Shown: one piece after another, positions 11,827 through 21,270 of the stretch
Layout: each line of letters begins with the position of its first letter
Position numbering within the stretch: the first letter of the stretch is position 1
Origin: Grammothele lineata
Lineage: Eukaryota > Basidiomycota > Agaricomycetes > Polyporales > Polyporaceae
Assembly: GCA_002150815.3 (NCBI GenBank)
Contig: NDFF03000003.1
Location: 186,001 to 250,000, forward strand
Direction: 5' to 3'
DNA length: 64,000 nucleotides
The notes under the pieces: model-generated
Databases searched by the model: none
What the model was told of the DNA's origin: nothing
The model's input: only the letters and a program-made list of their open reading frames with translations
Program-made: the position numbers and the translations under genes

Positions 11827-13401
11827 ATGCAAGCCTACCACACCAGCGAACGGTACTATCCCCAGCCCCCGGCCGGCTTTGCCCAGCACCCTCAATACTA
11901 CCAGCAGTTCCCTGGCTACGGCTATCCCCAGTCCCAGCCAGGCGGCCCACATGTCGCCCAACCCTTCCCCGTCTACCCCGGCATGCAGCCCAGCACCCCC
12001 GGCCCTGGTCGACCCCGCCCGCTTGATCGCGAGATGTCGCGCTCGTCAACGCCCGCCCGCCCCGGCATGCGCCCGCTCAAGTCTGCGATGAAGCGTACGC
12101 GCACGCCCGAGCGTGCACCCTCGTCCGACGCGCACGATGGTCCAATTTCCCTCTCCCGTGGACGCAGCGCTGAGTCTATCCATCGCACTCGGACGCGCTC
12201 CGGCTCGCGTATGCGCTCCAATTCGCTCCCGCGCTTCGTGCCCGGTACGTCCTTGCACACCCTCCTCCCACCACGAGTCGCATGTGTAGACGGGTACGCG
12301 CGCTGCCCTTCTGGATAGACCACCTTCTCCTTTCGCTGCGGTCGACAAACGAGCTGCTGCTTGAAGGCGTGCCCTCCCCGGACATGTCCGACGAGCTCTC
12401 CGAGGAAGTCCTTCCCATCTGGCCACATGGTCTTAACTCTTCCCAGTTTCGGAGATCGAAGTGGCGAGTCGAGTTCATGGGCAGTCCCTGGTCCTGTGTC
12501 GGGATAGATGCCATAATGCGAGTCCTTGTTAACCGTTAGCCCGGGTCTTCGCTGACGTCATACTTCCACTAGGACCGGCAAGATGGTTATCCGACTGTAC
12601 ACAGTCCTTGCGCGTCAGGTTCGTCCAGCGGATCACCCCTTTTACCTGCTGCTGAAGCTATCGTGCCAGGGTTATTCGTATTTGACAACAGTAAATCTCG
12701 CCAGCCCGGTGAGTAACGCTGTACAAGTGTTCTCTCGCAGCCACTGATCGTAGGAATAGTGGAAGGCACCACAGCTTGTCTTTGTCGAATCGCAGCCGGA
12801 GCACGCCTTGTTCTTTGTTATCATGATTTCCAAGTCTGGCGACAGGCTCTCGGTCCTGGACGGCCCGCCCGACCTCACTCAGGAACTAGGAATGAACTTG
12901 CGTGCGTCCTTCCCGCGCAGGATAACAACCGATCGTGCGACCGAGGACGGGCTCCACATCTTCGAGGTCAAGAAGGGCAGCTACGGAGGTGAGTTTACCA
13001 CTTCCGTTCTTCTAACACCCAACTCAGCCGTTTCTATCGCCATCTCCATCTCCATCGGCACGGCCTGCCCTGTCGCCCTGTGTCTCTTCCTACCACTCTC
13101 TCCCCCACCCACGCGCGCCGCAGTCGCCGTGGACAAGAGCCTACTCGTCGCAGTCGTGCTACGCTTCTTCAACCAGGCCGGTTATCGCCTCTGCGCAAGC
13201 GTCCCGATGGGCACCCGCTCCATCTTCCACCTCAGCCCGCGCAAGGAGATGTGGGTCTTCCGCAATGACGCTCTCCGCGCGCGTGCGGCGGCCCAGCAGA
13301 AGGAATACTCCATGGCCCCCGCCGGGCGCCGGCCCTCGAGCCGGCAGAGCCGCGGGGACCACCCACCACCCCCGGACCAGATGCCGATCGCCATGCCCTG
13401 A
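11827..13401 (+). CDS. uncharacterised conserved basidiomycete protein
   Basis: A protein of roughly 430 residues whose layout I associate with an uncharacterised agaricomycete family. The N-terminus is Tyr/Pro/Gln-rich (MQAYHTSERYYPQPPAGF), then Arg/Ser-rich (KSAMKRTRTPERAP, RSGSRMRSNSLPRF). The folded part includes HLLLSLRSTNELLLEG, SEEVLPIWPHG, KWRVEFMGSPW, KMVIRLYTVLARQGYSYLTTVN, ALFFVIMISKSGDRLSVL, AVDKSLLVAVVLRFFNQAGY and SPRKEMWVF, with a Pro/Arg-rich tail ending at 13401. At least six short introns are required. The paired recurrence of a basic or charged strand followed by a hydrophobic helix (ARQGY and FNQAGY contexts) hints at an internally duplicated fold. No enzymatic motif is seen and no function is proposed. 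Confidence 0.82.
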
Positions 13402-13717
13402 GCCGCGAGCTGTGAACGCTGGAACGTTGTGGCCCAAGACCTCGGGGCTTGTGCTTGTCCGCGGCCATGCGGACGCTCTTAGACGCTAAGCCTTATGGAG
13501 GCCTCGTTCTCTGATATACACGACCCGCGACGATCCTGCTGATGTTCATGCTGTGTGTATTGATGCTCATAGACTGTATGCATATTGCTTTGCGCTCTAT
13601 CGGGCGTTCTCTGGCGTTATTTTCTGTCGCTCAGAATTGATGTATCTGTGGCCTTTGTCATATGTCTGTGTGCTATCCGTACCCATCGCTTTCTGTACTG
13701 TACATTTTCCCTTCGAT
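13402..13717. other. 3' intergenic
   Basis: Convergent 3' flanks of the orphan gene (+) and the small minus-strand gene, T/G-rich and without coding signal. Confidence 0.4.
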
Positions 13718-14091
13718 CTACCGCTGAGGGAATGCTATAACTGCTCGACGACGTCTGTGTCCTAACAATTTAGACTCGAATGGGTTTCCATCCTGAACGT
13801 CCCGGAAACCAAGTGACTTCAGCATGAAGAGGCAGTCATCGGGACATCGAGCATCGAGAACCAGGCATTCGTCGTGTCTGAAGGCCATGAAGAGAGGCAA
13901 CCCGCAAACGCGGTTGATGTCCACGGTTACCCTTATACGTTCATTGCGGTCTGTCATATCCTTATTAAGGACAACTGTGAGGGGAAGGAAAACAAGGAAA
14001 CTGACTTCTCTCCCTGCACGTCCTTGATAGTAGGCCTCTGGATTTGGCCCTGACCCGTAGTGTTCTGACCCGGGGTAATGTCACTCGGCAT
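13718..14091 (-). CDS. small hypothetical protein
   Basis: Two exons (14091-14020 and 13960-13718), joined by a 59 nt GTGCAG...AATAAG intron in phase 0, give a 104-residue protein. It starts MPSDITPGQNTTGQGQI and contains CGLPLFMAFRHDECLVLDARCP, which looks protein-like rather than random, before a basic end (GHRRRRAV). The alternative donor at about 14009 leads to stops in every reachable frame, which favours this model. I recognise no family. The ATG may not be the true start, because transcript-like sequence extends upstream. Confidence 0.38.
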
Positions 14092-14738
14092 GATGAGTCT
14101 CTTCTCGATAGAGATGTCAGTTCCACAGCAATACTAATAAAAACCTGAAAGAAAGACCAACTATACGTCAAAGAAGTGGTGTGCCTCGCTGGAGCGTTGT
14201 GCCGTGTTAAGAAGTCGCTGAGATTTCTGTGAGCTTGATGAAGTTCAGGTTTAGTAGAGAAACACGTACTTTGTTCTCTTGAAAGAGGGGAATGAGCAGG
14301 ACGGTCCAGGGGGGGGACGAAGAGGAGGTCTTTCGTTCTGCTCCTCCACTTCGACCAGCGGCTTCATTATATAGACAGTTCAGCAAGCTTCTACTTCCCC
14401 GGCAACTTGACCATAGGTTCATCGATACGCAGTAACGCCGGCGGCGTGGGTGCTCGCGCAAACCGCACGGCCGCTTTCGCTATCGCACTCGAGACCGCAT
14501 CAAACTCCAACCTTCGAGGTGCGTCAGATGGCGCACACGCCCCTCAAGAGTAGGAAACGTGGGCAATGGGAAGCCAAGCGCGTTCACATGCCACCCCGCA
14601 GAAGGACCTTGCTCGGTACATGGTGGGCGTACGTGGGCTAGAATCGGGCACGCGTCGGGAGATTCAGAGCTACGACGACGGCTCAGAGGCCAAGCTAGCT
14701 ATATTGCGATACCCCGCTTCCCACTACCGTCATTACGA
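14092..14738. other. intergenic between two small minus-strand genes
   Basis: No conserved exon is visible. A minus-strand frame at 14207-14461 is Ser/Arg-rich and could belong to a leader of the 13718-14091 gene, but I could not splice it convincingly. Confidence 0.35.
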
Positions 14739-15262
14739 TTAGGCCTTTTTGATCTTGACCATGTCAGACCCTTGCCCGGATGATTGCGAGGGCTTTGTCG
14801 GCGTGCCCTTGGGGATGAACCAATCGTCGTCGTCGTCGTCGTCTTCGTCCTCTCCCGGCTCCTCTCTGCGTTCAAAAAGGGTTCTAGACGTGTTGAATCA
14901 AGTGGTCAGGTCCGCGCCACAAGGTCGTGCGCGGCGGGCGACGCACTGTACGTTGGTATTCGAAGCTAAGACCTGAGTATTTGCGGGATGGCGGACTGCC
15001 GCGCCTGTGGGACCGGAAGGAGGGCCGGTTTCTATGGCTGGGTGCGAGTTTTCTCTGTATGTGTGTGGAGTAATAATAGTCAGCACCCGGCTCATGACGT
15101 TAACGACCACACAACGCACTCCAGGGCTGACATAGACTCGCCATTGAAGGTTCCCCCTTGAACTTCCGAGGGGAACCTGCTGGTCACGCTGGTCGCAGAG
15201 ATAGCGGAAGCGCTTGGCTCGGGGGCGTCTGGGACGCTCTGGGTCCCTTGCGGAATCGACAT
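14739..15262 (-). CDS. small acidic hypothetical protein
   Basis: Three exons assemble into about 131 residues. Exon 1 runs MSIPQGTQSVPDAPEP to SMSALE (15262 to about 15120). Exon 2 includes HPAIETGPPSGPTGAAVRHP. Exon 3 is TLFERREEPGEDEDDDDDDDW...MVKIKKA, ending at 14739. Both introns have GTGCGT donors, CTGAC branch-site matches and AG acceptors, and both joins keep the frame, which is the main evidence. The acidic run is encoded by a trinucleotide repeat (GAC on the minus strand, about 14829-14858). No domain is recognised. An in-frame extension upstream of the chosen ATG is possible, because a mitochondrial-presequence-like stretch (MARFLTQRRVYSTARLLF, near 15460) could be spliced on. Confidence 0.58.
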
Positions 15263-16013
15263 GGAGGATGAGGCTTGTGAGATGTGGGGAAGGGCAAGCA
15301 CACGCAGACTTATATGCAGTCGGAGATGACCCTGGACGATGGAACCATGCAAGCTGAACCAAGAAGCATTGGAAGCTAACGACGATCTTATCCGGATATT
15401 GACACGGTACTTGAACAGCAGGCGCGCCGTACTGTACACCCGCCGCTGAGTGAGAAATCTAGCCATTCGGAGCGGCAAATTCGAACAATGCATATACTGA
15501 GAGAAGCCTCGCGTAAGAGGGAGATTATATAGGGGTAAACATCACTACTTTATAGGCACGCCGACAAGAACGGGTGCAAGCATGTAGGGAATCGCGCTGT
15601 TGAGAGAAGTGCAACAGGCAAGCATCGCGAAGAAGGTCGGAGGCTGGGCGGAGCTTCGCTTGGGCGCTTGATTGCTTACGTTCACGGCCTGTGCCTACTA
15701 AGCGCCCTTCAGCTAGACAAACGTTGTCTTAGGTTGCCCTCGATGTCGCTGCATGCGGACACGTCGCGTCGTTCGATATTCCCGTGGGGATTATCTCGTA
15801 AGCATGCTAATGTTGGTTGAAGGGAAGACACGGTTCATACACATCAAGAGACCTGAACCCTGGGGGCGACAACATCCATAACCGTCTAGATCTGCTGAAA
15901 TTGTCTCTACATCCGGGCCTTCGTTCTCGTCTATCGTAAGCAGTGGTACTCTCACTCTCCATTCCTCCCGTCCCCATTCTGCCGTAGTTCACGCCCAGCA
16001 CCATACTCATCTA
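15263..16013. other. intergenic
   Basis: About 750 bases between two minus-strand orphan genes. The part nearest 15263-15470 may be leader or an extra 5' exon of the acidic-protein gene. Nothing else is recognised. Confidence 0.4.
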
Positions 16014-16630
16014 CTATCTACCCCCAGTCTTCTTCTTTGCCGCCTCCTTCTTTGCCGCCTCCTTCTTTGCCGCCTCCTTCTTTGCCGCCTCCTTGGCTAC
16101 ATCCTCGACTGCCTTCCGGTCTTTGTCCGATTTTCCCGACGATTTAATAACTGCAGCGGCTTTGCCTGGTTTCGACGTCCCTGTTGGTTGACCTCCTGAA
16201 CCCTTCGAGATCCACTCATCTCCCTCGTCCATTGGCCAACTGACGTGAGATTAGTCACGATCGATAGGCTACAGCGTATATCGCTATGATATTCGAGGGA
16301 AGCTCACCTGAACTCATCGTCCGTCGCTACAGCTCTACCCCATAGGATGTCATGGTCAGTGAATTTCCATTAAGTCAACCTGTTCGAAGGGACTGACTGC
16401 AATTGGTCAGTGTTCGTGAGCGCTAGCGGCTCTGTTGCGCCGTTCATAGTCTTCAGTGCTACTTCATCGTCCACGTCTCTATTATAAAATATTGTTCGCT
16501 CTCTCATACACTGGGACAGCAAGTTCCTCACTCACGTCCCGAACGTAGAAGCAGACGTATGCAGTGCGACGACGTTGGCGTTGTTAGCCTCCTCGGACAC
16601 TCCTGTCGTGGTATACTCTTCGGTCGACAT
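16014..16630 (-). CDS. small Lys/Ala-rich repeat protein, uncharacterised
   Basis: Four exons join in frame to about 142 residues: MSTEEYTTTGVSEEANNAN...STFGT, DVDDEVALKTMNGATEPL, AVATDDEF and SWPMDEGDEWISKGSGG. The C-terminus has DRKAVEDVAKEAA, then repeated KKEAA units and KKKTGGR (stop at 16014). All three introns are GT-AG. The tail is encoded by near-perfect 15 bp tandem repeats and should form a highly charged helix. The N-terminal two thirds is acidic and probably disordered. There is no domain, signal peptide or membrane segment, so no function is assigned. Confidence 0.6.
16027..16096 (+). repeat. 15 bp tandem repeat (KKEAA codons)
   Basis: The unit CCGCCTCCTTCTTTG repeats about four times with almost no change, inside the last exon of the minus-strand gene, where it encodes KKEAA. 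Near-identity between units suggests recent slippage, so copy number may vary between strains. Confidence 0.85.
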
Positions 16631-17009
16631 TTCGTACAACAACGCAGATGTACGAGCCAGTTGGTGAGGCAGTCAGAGCAGCCGGTGGGGGTGGGGGGTT
16701 CCCTGAGGGCGAGCGTGTCTAAGGGATTTGTGTTGGCAAACCTGGCTGTGAGGGCTGATATATATGCACATCTTATCTGTCACACGTAGTAGGCGCGGTA
16801 GGCAGAAATTTGTCGACATGCACGTCCTAATTCAGACCAACTTGGACAAAGCACGGAGCGGTGATTATACGTCTACAGCATGTGGGTACGCCCCTACTGG
16901 CGATGCTGAGTGGCAGGGAGTGGCGTCCCAGGCTCTGGTAAGTACCTGTATACCTGGTAGTAAGGCCTAAATCCTAAGAAGTACTGCTACTATAAGTAGT
17001 AATTGCCAC
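16631..17009. other. intergenic
   Basis: Upstream region of the Lys/Ala-rich gene, up to the left end of the hAT-like element. Short frames only; no gene seen. Confidence 0.4.
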
Positions 17010-17873
17010 TAGTGATGCGCAGACTTGACTTAACGTGACCTGACGTGACTTCGTGCGACTTGATCCGAGTCAAAAGTCAAGTCACGGCTTGCAAATTGAC
17101 TTGACCGGTCTAAGTGACGCCCAAGTGACGCGAAGTGACTTGAGTCACGACTTGAGTACCCAAAACGGTAGGAGCCCCCCTCACACACTCACCGCCGCTC
17201 CAGGCGATGAGAACAGAGCGGGGACGATAGCCTAAGGCTACTGATTACTTCAGACCTCACACGAATACAAGCTACAGCACACAGCGAGCGAGGAGAAGCT
17301 GCCCAAGCATTAAAAGTAATGAGCGCCAAGAGGATTATTGAACACTCTTATTCAGTAAGTAGTGAATAATTAATTGGCTAGTATCAAGTTGTATGTGCCA
17401 CTTCTATTATAGACCATTGAATTGTTTCGAACATGCTTTCGAGCGGACTACAGAAGAACAATAAGGATAGATTGTGAGATCATGCAACGAAAATCAGTCT
17501 TCTCAATTCAAGTTCGCAAAGTCCTTGTTACCTTGCCTGCAGTACGCTGTTGGCGATGCACGAGCAATCGGGACCCATTCGTGACGTGTGAAAATATTTC
17601 CACAAGTTCCTCGTGCCGTGACATGTCGTAGTGGGTTTGAATAGCGCACAGAAGCAGCTCCACGACCGTCTCCTAGTCGTGGTCGAAGTGCGAGGTAATT
17701 AGCGCCCAGGGGTGCAGAAGTCGTTAGCGACTTCGGCTTGACGTGAGCCGACTTTGACGCCAAGTGACGTGCTCTCGGGTGACATGGGCTGAGGTCACAA
17801 AATCAAGTCGACTTCAAGTTGTGTGACCTCAAGTCATAAAGTCGTGACTTGAAGTCGCGTCTGCGCAACACTA
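17010..17873. mobile_element. non-autonomous hAT-like DNA transposon
   Basis: The left end TAGTGATGCGCAGACTTGAC matches the reverse complement of the right end (TAGTGTTGCGCAGACGCGAC), 17 of 20 over the first 20 bases and 19 of 22 when extended. Both flanks inside the ends are packed with short copies of GTGACTTGA/AAGTGAC-type motifs in both orientations (17025-17160 and 17740-17850), the subterminal repeat pattern typical of hAT elements. The core has no open frame long enough for a transposase, so it is non-autonomous or decayed. The 8 bp flanks (ATTGCCAC and CTCTCCAC) agree at only 5 of 8 positions, so a target-site duplication is degraded or absent. The hAT assignment is inference from terminal structure. 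Confidence 0.68.
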
Positions 17874-18115
17874 CTCTCCACCCATAACATATTACCTCAT
17901 CACAGGTTTCTGACATTGCCTTTTCGGTATCGTACAAAAACTCGGTCCCCGCTATCGTATTTTGGGAACGAGAACGCTATCAACGCCTGGTTCTAGGAGC
18001 CTGACTCTTCACCTTCCCTCCCTTTCCCCCAACCACTTTACTTTCTCAACTCACTTCACATCTCTCAACTCGCTCACCAGAACTTTTGCTCACTCGCAAC
18101 TGCTCTTCGCATACT

Positions 18116-20309
18116 ATGTGTGACCCCACCGGAAACGATCGTCCCATTGATCCAAACAGCGAGTCTTTTAACTACGTCCATCCTCGTTTGTACTAATCTA
18201 CTGGCACTTCTCACTTAGCTGGTGTCGAGGACGTCCCTGTCGAGGCCGACCTCAAGCACTTCGTGAACACGCCCGAGTTTGACCGGCTTTGTACAGAGAA
18301 AGCCCGCGAACGTGCCTTGTCCGACGAGAGCGACAGCTCGGACCACGGAAGCTTCTGGTCCAGCGACGACAGCGTCTCCAGTACCACCACTGTGGACTCC
18401 GGCCCCTACGAAGTGTCCAAGCTCGAGGCCAACCTCTACTACGCTGGGGTAGGCCCCAAGGGTCGTGGCCCAAAGCTCATATATAGGACGTCTGAGGACG
18501 TGTTCGAGGAGCCCTCTGGCCCTGAGGCCTATAAACACCTTATGAGGGCCGTTCCCGTTCCAGACAGTCACGAACTCGGTCAGGAAGGATTGTGGGACTG
18601 TATCCGGGACCAAGTGCGTGATCTTCTCCTCACGAGGTGTTTTATTGACTGGTATTCTCGTTCGCTGCTTTCCAGGCCGTCGTGTTGCTCAAGCAGAGGA
18701 ACATCAAAGTCACATCCGTCGACTTCCTCCGCTTCACTTGGCTCAACAAGAAGAAGGACCAGGAGATCGAGGACGACGAGGACGAGGATGAGGACGGAGA
18801 TGGAAACGAAGAAGACTTCTCCTACGACGACATTCCACGCATCCAACCCGTTGAGGGCGGAGACCGCTACTACACTAACCCTACGATTTGGGTTGGCGTC
18901 GTACCCGAGACTCTCTCCGCCGCCGTCGCACACGAGTCAGCCATGGAAATCCGTGCCCTCCTCGAATCACTCCAGGTCCAGCATGTCGATATCGCCTATC
19001 GTGAATCAGTTTGCAAGAGCCTGCCAGGCCATGGTCCAGCCCTCTTCACCCCCATCGAGGACGGGCATCATCTCAAGGGTGTCATTGATAACGTCTCTGT
19101 TCCCTTGAGCCTTTCCATTGCTGGTCGCAAGACTACGATGCAAGGCACCCTTGGTCCTTACTTCCACGTCGGCGACAAGCTGTTCGCCATCACCGTCCAT
19201 CACAACCTCTTCCTGGCCAATGGGGACAATGAGTTATACAGATATCATGGTACGCTTTCTCCCACAGAGTCAAATGTCCAAGAGCTATTCTGACTTTGGC
19301 CCCTCGACAGAATCTGGACCGAAGAAGGAGGTCCTTGTGATGGGAGCGCGCGCCTTCACGAACTACCTCGCCTCTATCCAGGCCCTCATCGGCGCAAACA
19401 TCGACTCGGTCGAGTCTCTCGAGAAGAAGAACGCTATGCTCAGGAACAGGGTGGAGGGCAGGATCAACGTCGAGGAATCCCAGGCCAAGTTGGATGAGAA
19501 CGAGGCCGAGCTCGCCAAGTTGCACACCAAGATCGACACGCTCAAAAAGTTCTTTGTCAACATAAACAAGCGGTGGAGCAAGACCAAGGACCGGGTTATC
19601 GGCTTTGTCAGCTGGGCACCCCCTATCGGCACCGCCGTTCCTCCTCACCGGTATACTCGTGATGTCTGCGTCGTCAAGTTGTACAAGGACAAGTTCAAGA
19701 ATTTGCTCGGCAATGTTTTGAGCCTCAGTGCGATTCTAGTCTTTGTTTCCCTTCTGAACTCGGCTGATCTAGAACTTCTATCCAGGCCCGGAGATGTCCC
19801 CTTCAAAGCTCAAAGGCTTGATGTACGATCGTGTCGACGTCCCGTCCGAACTTAAGTACCCCGAGGACGGTCTCCTTGCTCTCAAAGGCATACTAACAGC
19901 CGAGGAAATCAACAACCCCAACTCCTTGAACCTCCAAGGCAATCGCATCTGTCGCGTCATCAAGCGCGGATTCACCACCAACACTACCATCGGCACGCTG
20001 ACTCGCTTCATGTCCTACGTTCGCAAATACTTCCCCACCGGTGACGTCGAGTCGCTCGAGGTGCCCATTCTCTCCCACAAGCACGACAACGGCACCTTTT
20101 CTAAGGGAGGTGACTCGGGGTCGCTCATCGTCTCCGCCCTCGGCCAGTTCGTCGCCCTCCTGACCGGTGGGACCAACAAGGGGACCGATGGCTCCGACAT
20201 CACCTTCGCCACTCTCTTCGAGTGGGTCTGGGAGCTCGTGAAGGACGAGTTCCCTGGTGCAAACCTGTACTTTGACGATCTCAAAGCATTCTTTTCTGAC
20301 GTGGCCTAG
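18116..20309 (+). CDS. orphan with serine-protease-like triad and coiled coil
   Basis: Five exons (18116-18185, 18219-18613, 18676-19249, 19311-19727, 19786-20309) join in frame to 659 residues. The start exon is less certain because its intron is only 33 nt. The N-terminal half is acidic and charged with an Asp/Glu run (EDDEDEDEDGDGNEED). A chymotrypsin-like pattern follows in the right order: His in KLFAITVHHNLF (about 19198-19203), Asp in TRDVCVVKL (19661-19663, compare DIALLKL in trypsins) and Ser in GGDSGSLIV (20115-20117). Between His and Asp sits a predicted coiled coil (SVESLEKKNAMLRNR, ESQAKLDENEAELAKL). There is no signal peptide, so it should act inside the cell. I recall uncharacterised relatives in Agaricomycetes but no studied member. 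Proteolytic activity is inferred, not shown. Confidence 0.72.
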
Positions 20310-20839
20310 GTATGCTTTCCTTTACTCCCTTCTTATCCTGATCATACCTTGGTTAACGACCTTTTGAGTTCAGGAGATTGGCGACGCACGTGTCTGGTTT
20401 TCGATTTGGCCTAGGTATGATTCTTTTACTCCCTTGTCTCCTTGAGCGGGAACATTAGTTTTTCGTCGTGGCAAGCCATGTGGTCGTGGCCGTGGTCGAC
20501 CACGCGTTTCGTCGCAATGAAAGCGCGCGTGGTCGTGGCAATGAAAGCGCGCATGGCATTGGAAGCGCGCGGGGCAATGAAACTTGTGAAAGCGCGCGTG
20601 GCCGTGGTCGCGCCCACCAACATATAAGTCCTCAGCTTCCGCTCGAATGAACCCCGTCGCTCCCTCGGTATGTTTTCCTACCCCTTCAGCGTTGGACCCC
20701 ATCCACCCACTCTTCTGCCTCGCCATCCTCTTTCGCCGCTGAGTCGCCCTCCTCCCTAGACTTCCCCTCCCGTCGTCCGCGCCCCGCTCCTCAATGGCCT
20801 CCGTCTCCGGTCCCTCCACCGCTCGCCACCCCTCCCCGT
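20310..20839. repeat. degenerate short repeats downstream of the orphan protease gene
   Basis: Two copies of GGCCTAGGTATG followed by a TTTACTCCCTT tract occur at 20306-20333 and 20410-20435, a local duplication spanning the stop region. At about 20510-20615 the segment AATGAAAGCGCGCRTGG recurs several times with changes, interleaved with GTGGTCGTGG. Minus-strand frames here encode only repeated His/Ala/Arg/Phe units that follow from the repeat. No gene is called. Confidence 0.55.
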
Positions 20840-21022
20840 TCAAGAGGCAGCCCAAGCTATCCTCAAGACTTGAACGTCCTTCACCTCTAGGCCAGTGATC
20901 AGTTCGGCATCCGGGTCATAGTGGCCGACGTGGATGCCGTACGCGAGCGACTTGTGTGTCTGTCACACGGGTACGACCAAATTTTGCGGGGATAGAGAAA
21001 GGCTCACGTACTGCTGACACAT
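20840..21022 (-). pseudogene. possible gene fragment next to foldback element
   Basis: A minus-strand exon pair (21022-21008 and 20959-20840), with a clean GTGAGC...GACAG intron, reads MCQQY then THKSLAYGIHVGHYDPD...ITGLEVKDVQVLR and stops at 20840. The string is protein-like and out of place in an intergenic region. It is only 44 residues long and begins six bases from the end of the foldback element, so it may be the 3' remnant of a gene cut by that insertion. Alternatively it is a chance frame. The family is unknown. Confidence 0.25.
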
Positions 21023-21027
21023 TAATT

Positions 21028-21270
21028 CAGTTTCTAGACCTATTTGTGGAGGCCAGATTATTGTGATTCTAGGCGCCGCTCAAAATCGCACTTCTATGGG
21101 TCCGAGAAATATCATTTCGAGTAGCTGGTTCGCGTTTCTAGCCCATTTCTAGGGCCCACAAAAAAGTGGTAATGCTGTAATATGCTGCTTCTCGAGCCTA
21201 CAGAAGTGCATTTTCGAGCGCCGCCCAGAACACAGAATAATATGACCTCCGGAAATGGAGACAGAAACTG
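21028..21270. mobile_element. foldback / MITE-like inverted-repeat element
   Basis: About 80 bases at the left end (CAGTTTCTAGACCTATTTGT onward) match the reverse complement of the right end (CAGTTTCTGTCTCCATTTCC onward), including the shared blocks GGCGSCGCTC and GCACTTCT, at roughly three quarters identity with one small gap. The whole unit is 243 bp, starts CAG and ends CTG, and has no coding capacity. I see no convincing target-site duplication. The structure fits a miniature inverted-repeat transposable element or a foldback element of unknown superfamily. Confidence 0.65.

Noticed and set aside
14900..15000. Plus-looking peptide TTLWRGPDHLIQHV in a second minus-strand frame
   Set aside because: It lies wholly inside a 63-base intron (GTGCGT donor, CTGAC branch, TAG acceptor) of the acidic-protein gene and ends at the acceptor; coincidence.
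17422..17763. Short frames inside the hAT-like element as a transposase remnant
   Set aside because: At most 86 codons with no recognisable hAT dimerisation or RNase H segments.
20370..20855. Minus-strand frame with repeated HARF units
   Set aside because: The peptide repeat is a by-product of the GCGCGC/GTGG DNA repeat; no start context or homology.
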